NCBI GenBank assembly: GCA_036744635.1
Contig: DAIOHQ010000011.1
Coordinates: forward strand, 1-38,430
Direction of reading: 5' to 3'
DNA: 38,430 bases
From: DAIOHQ01 sp036744635
GTDB taxonomy: Bacteria > Planctomycetota > Phycisphaerae > Tepidisphaerales > Tepidisphaeraceae
The position numbers and the translations under genes are program-made. Shown here in pieces: positions 34,124 through 38,430 of this stretch (the first letter of the stretch is position 1; each line of letters opens with the position of its first letter). Below the pieces are notes generated by a model. The model was given only the letters and a program-made list of their open reading frames with translations, ran no database searches and had not been told where the DNA came from.

Positions 34124-35136
34124 ACGCCGTGTGCGAGTTTCTCATGTTAATTCGTGATCAACAAGTTCAGTTGCAGGGGCGGATTTCCCGCTCGCCAATT
34201 CAGCAGGACCGCCAAGCTATGGCTCAGAAACTTCCGCGCCAGCCGCGAACAGAGGTGCCAAAGGTCCCGCGCCCAGGTGCGTTGGCAGTGAAAGCGCTGA
34301 GCCAGTTGTCCGATTACCGGTTCGATGATCTGCCGCAGCTTGGTAAGCATCGCCGAGTATCGAGGCATTGGGTCGGAGCTTTCCTTGCGAAAGGGAGCGA
34401 GCAGTTCAAGGCCCTGATTCTGCAAGGGTTGTCTCCCATCGGGGTTCCAGTAGTTGCGGTCGCCGATGGCCCGGGAAGGCGGCTGGGGCAGCAGTTCCTG
34501 CACCATCGGCCAATCCGCCACGTTCCCCGGAGCCAGCGTCGCGGCCGCGCAGAACCCGCGATCCGTACAGCGCAGGTGCACGCGGAAGCCGAAAAACAGG
34601 CGTTCTCCCGTGGGATCGCGGCCGAAGGCCGCTCCCAGCCCGCAAAAGAGCTTATGGCCAGGAGCCCGCTTAAAACGACAGACCCGCAGAGGAAAAGAAT
34701 CGATCAGCCAAAGCGGTCCGTCTCCTGCCGCCTGGTCCGTTGGAAGCAACGCCACCAGGCGCTCTTGCAGCAGTTGCTTGATGCGCCACAGGCTGGCGGC
34801 CTGACGAGCAAAGCTCGTGCGGTCGGTCCGCGCCAGCATGGGGAACTCTTTGAAATGGTGGCGACGGAAGTAGGCCCAGATGCCTTTGTCGGTGTCGATG
34901 CCCAGGAACTCGCCGACGACCTCCATGGTGATGACCTCGCTGTCGTGGAGCCGGGGCAAAGGCCCGCGTTGCCGAAGTCGCGGCAAGTTCAGGCTTTCGA
35001 GTTCGCTGTCGATCAGGTAATATGCGTGAAGCAAATAATCCTCGTACGTCATGGTCTCCTCCGTGAGACGGGTTATTCCAATACCATCTGACGGGGAGAC
35101 CGCTTTTTTAGGAACTCAGAAACTCGCACACGGCGT
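34124..35136 (-). mobile_element. IS982-family insertion sequence, 1013 bp
   Basis: Perfect 19-bp terminal inverted repeats ACGCCGTGTGCGAGTTTCT (34124-34142 and 35118-35136) bound a single transposase gene. AACTA is directly repeated immediately outside both ends (34119-34123 and 35137-35141) as the target duplication. Intact ends, an intact transposase and an exact duplication indicate recent insertion. Confidence 0.95.
34147..35052 (-). CDS. IS982-family DDE transposase
   Basis: 301 residues, full length for the family. Family landmarks are LRQRGPLPRLHDSEVITMEVVGEF, GIDTDKGIWAYFRRH and FARQAASLWRIKQLL. The catalytic acids fit Asp118 (LWLIDSFPL), Asp198 (AIGDRNYWN) and Glu244 (QIIEPVIGQL), with 45 residues between the last two, close to the family norm. 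It carries out cut-and-paste movement of the surrounding element. It is transcribed in the same direction as the gene it interrupts. Confidence 0.95.
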   Translation of the reverse strand: MTYEDYLLHAYYLIDSELESLNLPRLRQRGPLPRLHDSEVITMEVVGEFLGIDTDKGIWAYFRRHHFKEFPMLARTDRTSFARQAASLWRIKQLLQERLVALLPTDQAAGDGPLWLIDSFPLRVCRFKRAPGHKLFCGLGAAFGRDPTGERLFFGFRVHLRCTDRGFCAAATLAPGNVADWPMVQELLPQPPSRAIGDRNYWNPDGRQPLQNQGLELLAPFRKESSDPMPRYSAMLTKLRQIIEPVIGQLAQRFHCQRTWARDLWHLCSRLARKFLSHSLAVLLNWRAGNPPLQLNLLITN

Positions 35137-35177
35137 AACTAGTGAAGTAGATGTTACTCATTTTCTTGGCGCTCCCC

Positions 35178-35247
35178 GAGTCTCCAGTCGCCGGTCTGGC
35201 GTCTGCAGTGATTGCACCGGCGACTGGCGACTGGAGACTGGAGACTC
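35178..35247. repeat. GAGTCTCCAGTC-type palindromic repeat in an N-terminal coding region
   Basis: The arms GAGTCTCCAGTCGCCGG (35178-35194) and the complementary run CCGGCGACTGGCGACTGG... ending in GAGACTC (35217-35247) flank about 22 bp. The block is open in the frame of the interrupted glycosidase-like gene and codes for residues just after its signal peptide. Confidence 0.8.
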
Positions 35248-35406
35248 CCCTATGCTGTGCCTGCAGCGCAAGAGCAGCAATCACTGCCAGTGAAACGAAA
35301 GCATATATCGGGATCAGGGCAGACTTACGTCCTGTATGCATCATGCAGCTCCGACGATGGGCCTTCGATTTCGTGCGTCGCGGTTGCTCACAGCATCTGC
35401 TATTGC

Positions 35407-38364
35407 TCATTTCAGCTCGAGGGCCCCCCAATCGTCGGTGGGCGCGGCCTCGGTAGGCACGTCGGAGACGACGGCAGCCTTATCGTTGTTCCAGTAGGCC
35501 CGGGACGCGGTCTTGGTGCCGGTCGGATCCGAGCGCATCACGCCCAGTTCCGCCGGAATCCTCAGCCCTGGCTTGGGCTCGATTCCAAGCATCTTCCACG
35601 GGATTGCCAGCTCGACGGTATACCAGTCGGTCCCGCGGCCGATTTGCGGCGATAGCTCCAGCTTTTCCACCACTGGGGCACGAAATTCCCGCACCGGTGA
35701 GCGATAGATGACGGCCTGGCCGGTATCGTCCCCTTTCTTGGCGTCGTAGCGCAGGCGCACGACGATGGGGTGGTCCTCGTACACTGAAATGACATAGCGG
35801 CATTTCCCCAGCGTCGGCGATTCGATCTGCAGGTCGCAGGCATCGCCGGTGGTAAACAGGCTTGTCCAATCGTTTCCCTTATTGAGCAGCGGCGAAGAAT
35901 CGCGGGGCACGTACCATTTGAGGTGAAGCGCCTCGTTGGAACGGTGTACCCAGGTGACGGTGTCGCCGTAACGGGCGGCCTCGGCATCGACCGCCTCGCG
36001 GGGAAGGACCGGCAGGGGCTTGCCTCGGGACGCCGGCTTTACCGTCGCCACATCCTGTCCCGGCTGATACCCCTCCGGCCGCAGGACAAAGGTTGCCCAC
36101 AGCGCCGGGTGCATCTCCATCGCCGTCGCCGGATTGTACGCCGAAGCGCTGGTGTCGCCGACCCACAACTGCCGATCGACGCCCCCGCCAATGCGCCGCC
36201 AGGTTGTCCCCAGATTGCCTTTGAAACTCATTCCCGGCTTGAATTCCATTCCCAGGGTCTTCCACGGGATGGTGACGCCCACCTTGGCGAATTGACGGTT
36301 GTAGAAGCCAGGATCCTGCACCTCCGCGACCACTTCGGCGCCTATGCGGTCGGCCAGCCAGAGCTTCTCCCCACTTTCTCCGAGCCCGAGAATCCTGGCG
36401 TTCTCCGGGTCGGCCTTCTGCAACTGGCGCGCCTGATCGGCCGGCAGATGCCGATAGCGGACCAGGATGAACTTCCCGCCGAGCAGTGACAGAACCAATC
36501 GCTGATCCGCTGCCCCAGGCTCCATGCGATTGGGGTCTGCGGCCGGATCGGCGGAGAGGAGCATTTCCATTGATTCGCCGCCGCCGTACACCTGTTCCCA
36601 GGAGGGCGCATCATTGAAGAAGACGGTCTGCTGCAGGGCTCCATGGTTGCCCGCGCGGGCGCGAGTGAATGTCTGCAGGGTCAGGCCCTTTTCGTCATAG
36701 GTTGTCGACCAGAAGCCACCAGCGCGGTCGCGCCCGATCGAGCCGGGCCCGGCGGCCGGATCGCCAGGGGGGGCGGGAAATACGTTCCAAGTGGCCAGTG
36801 CTTCCTGATCGCGGAATTTTTGCACCGCACGGGCCTTCGATTCGGCGCGTACCTGCTGCACCGACGCCGCTGGCAGCTCGATCTCGCCGCCGAGCCGCTG
36901 GGCAGTTTCCAAGCCGATCAATTCGGCGATTGCGCTGCGTCCCAGGCCGAGCAGGTAGAAGTGGTCTTTTTGAAATCCGCCGGCGTCTGCCTCCGCGCGG
37001 GCAAATGAACCCCAGAAGCACTCATCAGCCAGCGAGTAGTCATCCAGGAGCATCCCTACCTTCGCCTCCTTGATCGTATCCCAACTGGGGTTGGAATAGG
37101 CCGGCTTGAACATCGTGCCGATGAACAACCCGTCGTCGCGGGTGAAGAAATAGTTCATCCCGTGCCATCCGTGAATCATCAGCACCTCGCCCAGATCGCC
37201 GGGGCCTTTGACGACTCCTTGCAGCCCATGGGTGCCGTACAGCTTGCCCGGCTGCATCAGCACCTTTCCATCGCGGGCGCCGGGGATGCTCCAGCAGGCA
37301 GCGAATGTGTACAACGAGGGATAGGACCAGCGCAGTTTTCCGTCCGGACCGGTCAATCGCAACTTGTCATCGCGCCCAGCCGAAGGCCAGCGCTCGATCA
37401 GCATGGATCCGTCCTGGCCGATCTGCATATTATGCACGTCGCCGGCGTGCCAGGGATTCAGCATTTCCGCCTTGGACCAGTCATAGACCGGAGCCCCGCT
37501 GGGGCTGTATCCCTGAAGCTTCATGCGATACAGGTTCTCGGCGGTATCGGTGCAGATGCCGTCATTGTGGGGATCCAGCGTCCAGGTGGTTCCCTGCCCT
37601 TGGGGGGCCAGATAACTGAGCTTGATCTCTGCAGATTGAATTTCCCCGTCGCCGTTGGCGTCGGTCCAGTTGTAGGCGTTGAGCTCCGGCGGCCAGACCG
37701 GGAGCACCGCTTTCCCATCTTTGATGGGGAACTTGTTCTCCAGGTTTACGTCGAGACCCGCCCGCTTCGCTTCATCAGGCCAGCGTGGATCCTTCTTCAC
37801 GGCATCGAAGAACGGGTCGGCCAGCAGCGGTGTAAAGCCAGAGGCTTTGCGGAGCACGAACACTCCGGTGATCGTTCCGTACGATGCCACCGGCACCAAC
37901 CGGCCGTTGCGCTTCTCGCACAAGATATCCCCGTCAATGCCGTGCAGCATGTAGTATTTCTGTTGCTTGGGATCGCCGACTATTTCCCAGCCATCGTTGG
38001 CGCTGAACCCGGAAAAGAACGGGCTGGGCTGGCCCCAATGGTAGAGAACCTCGATCGGCCGATACTTGCCGGTGGTGAGGTTTATCTCCCAGGTGTCGCG
38101 GTATTGGCCGGTGATGATGTTGGGCTTGGAGGGATCGACCATCCAGGCGCCTCCGCCATAACTGGTGCCGCCGAAGAACTGCTCGGCCACCGTGGGCGCT
38201 TCCTTGGCGATATCCTGGGGGATATTCCAGACACTGACGCGTTTGGGTTGATAGGTCTGTTCGGTTACCCAGAGCCGGCCCTTGGAATCTATGGCCAGCC
38301 CGGTGGGGTTGAAAAAGTCGTTGGGATCGATCTTGCCCGAGAGCTGTCCCCCGGCCTTTCCCAT
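35407..38364 (-). CDS. Large NHL/beta-propeller protein with two C-terminal CBM9-like domains, 5'-truncated
   Basis: 985 residues from the first in-frame ATG. The opening LLRLMGKAGG...NPTGLAIDSKGRLWVTEQTYQPKRVSVWN aligns with about residue 610 of the 1275-residue paralogue downstream, so the signal peptide, first CBM9-like domain and first propeller blades are missing. A TAG stop (38392-38394) and palindromic repeats lie just upstream. The rest has further propeller sequence, then a CBM9-like domain (FAKVGVTIPWKTLGMEFKPG...GTTWRR) and a second one (YTVELAIPWKMLGIEPKPG...RAYWNNDKAAVVSDVP...DWGALELK). The end resembles the paralogue's end closely. The upstream half may lie beyond the window behind a small repeat insertion. 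As written, the protein would lack export. Confidence 0.75.
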   Translation of the reverse strand: MGKAGGQLSGKIDPNDFFNPTGLAIDSKGRLWVTEQTYQPKRVSVWNIPQDIAKEAPTVAEQFFGGTSYGGGAWMVDPSKPNIITGQYRDTWEINLTTGKYRPIEVLYHWGQPSPFFSGFSANDGWEIVGDPKQQKYYMLHGIDGDILCEKRNGRLVPVASYGTITGVFVLRKASGFTPLLADPFFDAVKKDPRWPDEAKRAGLDVNLENKFPIKDGKAVLPVWPPELNAYNWTDANGDGEIQSAEIKLSYLAPQGQGTTWTLDPHNDGICTDTAENLYRMKLQGYSPSGAPVYDWSKAEMLNPWHAGDVHNMQIGQDGSMLIERWPSAGRDDKLRLTGPDGKLRWSYPSLYTFAACWSIPGARDGKVLMQPGKLYGTHGLQGVVKGPGDLGEVLMIHGWHGMNYFFTRDDGLFIGTMFKPAYSNPSWDTIKEAKVGMLLDDYSLADECFWGSFARAEADAGGFQKDHFYLLGLGRSAIAELIGLETAQRLGGEIELPAASVQQVRAESKARAVQKFRDQEALATWNVFPAPPGDPAAGPGSIGRDRAGGFWSTTYDEKGLTLQTFTRARAGNHGALQQTVFFNDAPSWEQVYGGGESMEMLLSADPAADPNRMEPGAADQRLVLSLLGGKFILVRYRHLPADQARQLQKADPENARILGLGESGEKLWLADRIGAEVVAEVQDPGFYNRQFAKVGVTIPWKTLGMEFKPGMSFKGNLGTTWRRIGGGVDRQLWVGDTSASAYNPATAMEMHPALWATFVLRPEGYQPGQDVATVKPASRGKPLPVLPREAVDAEAARYGDTVTWVHRSNEALHLKWYVPRDSSPLLNKGNDWTSLFTTGDACDLQIESPTLGKCRYVISVYEDHPIVVRLRYDAKKGDDTGQAVIYRSPVREFRAPVVEKLELSPQIGRGTDWYTVELAIPWKMLGIEPKPGLRIPAELGVMRSDPTGTKTASRAYWNNDKAAVVSDVPTEAAPTDDWGALELK

Positions 38365-38378
38365 GAGGCGCAGCAGCT

Positions 38379-38412
38379 TAGCACTACAGCGCTACGTCCG
38401 CTCAACGCGGAC
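38379..38412. repeat. Two adjacent short hairpins at the window edge
   Basis: TAGCACTACAGCGCTA (38379-38394) and GTCCGCTCAACGCGGAC (38396-38412) are near-perfect palindromes one base apart, of the REP type. They lie exactly where the reading frame of the NHL gene is broken. Confidence 0.6.
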
Positions 38413-38430
38413 CTTCCTTCAGCGGTAATA

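Larger units (their letters stand above)
32566..35344 (-). pseudogene. Secreted five-bladed-propeller glycosidase-like protein (GH43/GH32-like), split by an IS982-family element
   Basis: The 5' part (35344 down to 35142) codes for a signal peptide MMHTGRKSALIPIYAFVSLA... with GGAG before the ATG; an ATG at 35410, overlapping the upstream stop as ATGA, is an alternative start. The 3' part (34123 to 32566) carries propeller-type sequence: WYAIHPGGEAG, YAESKDGLRWTKP, NNIVFSPAMG, YGIAGAVSPDGIHWHAL and DAVLFSTPDGWTWSAV, as in glycosidase clans F/J. Removing the insertion sequence and one copy of its 5-bp duplication joins the parts into 587 codons in one frame (...IYFTS-WQFVRSGGFAW...). The gene is therefore disrupted but otherwise intact. 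Its stop overlaps the DegT start. The family assignment is moderate; the interruption is clear. Confidence 0.85.

Overview
The window is GC-rich bacterial chromosomal DNA. Its gene families suggest a member of the PVC superphylum, most likely Planctomycetota: an EF-P with a TPGNLRA tip loop, a ceramidase-like protein, long NHL/CBM9-like secreted proteins, DegT enzymes inside a glycan-type operon, and very many palindromic repeats. That assignment is inference, because no rRNA or other phylogenetic marker was compared.

Layout. Bases 1-1799 hold no convincing protein gene. They carry a dense series of GNRA-capped and other perfect hairpins on the + strand, a strong A-over-T excess, and a textbook intrinsic terminator at 1621-1650 with no coding gene in front of it. 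I call this a candidate large structured non-coding RNA, broken near its 3' end by a ~120-bp MITE-like palindrome. Next come a sulfotransferase, a secreted unknown, EF-P and a phytanoyl-CoA dioxygenase-like gene (1800-5207, +). A small membrane protein and an ammonium transporter follow on the - strand (5371-7421); the transporter has a clear sigma-54 type promoter. From 7926 to 18255 (+) lie a DinG-like helicase, an AsmA-like protein, an unknown membrane-anchored protein, a heterodimeric ABC exporter pair and a GspE/PilT-type ATPase. A hybrid histidine kinase (-) converges on the ATPase gene.

The most striking object is the helicase gene at 7926-10634. A complete REP-associated tyrosine transposase (HUH motif plus catalytic Tyr), bounded by two inverted REP hairpins, sits in frame at the linker between the two motor domains and leaves one open 902-codon gene. 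A related REP doublet lies just upstream of the gene.

From 20644 to the right edge, everything is on the - strand and forms one apparent operon. In order of transcription it encodes an NHL/CBM9-like secreted protein (5'-truncated here), a five-bladed-propeller glycosidase-like protein (split by an IS982-family element), a DegT aminotransferase (frameshifted at a G8 tract), a ceramidase-like hydrolase, a second NHL/CBM9-like secreted protein, a TIM-barrel glycosidase-like protein, a second DegT enzyme and a tandem amidohydrolase. Four junctions use the same 4-bp ATGA stop/start overlap. The set looks like a glycan or amino-polyol catabolic locus of unknown substrate. Several of its genes carry short palindromic or tandem repeats translated in frame at their N- or C-termini, which matches the repeat-tolerant theme of the helicase gene.
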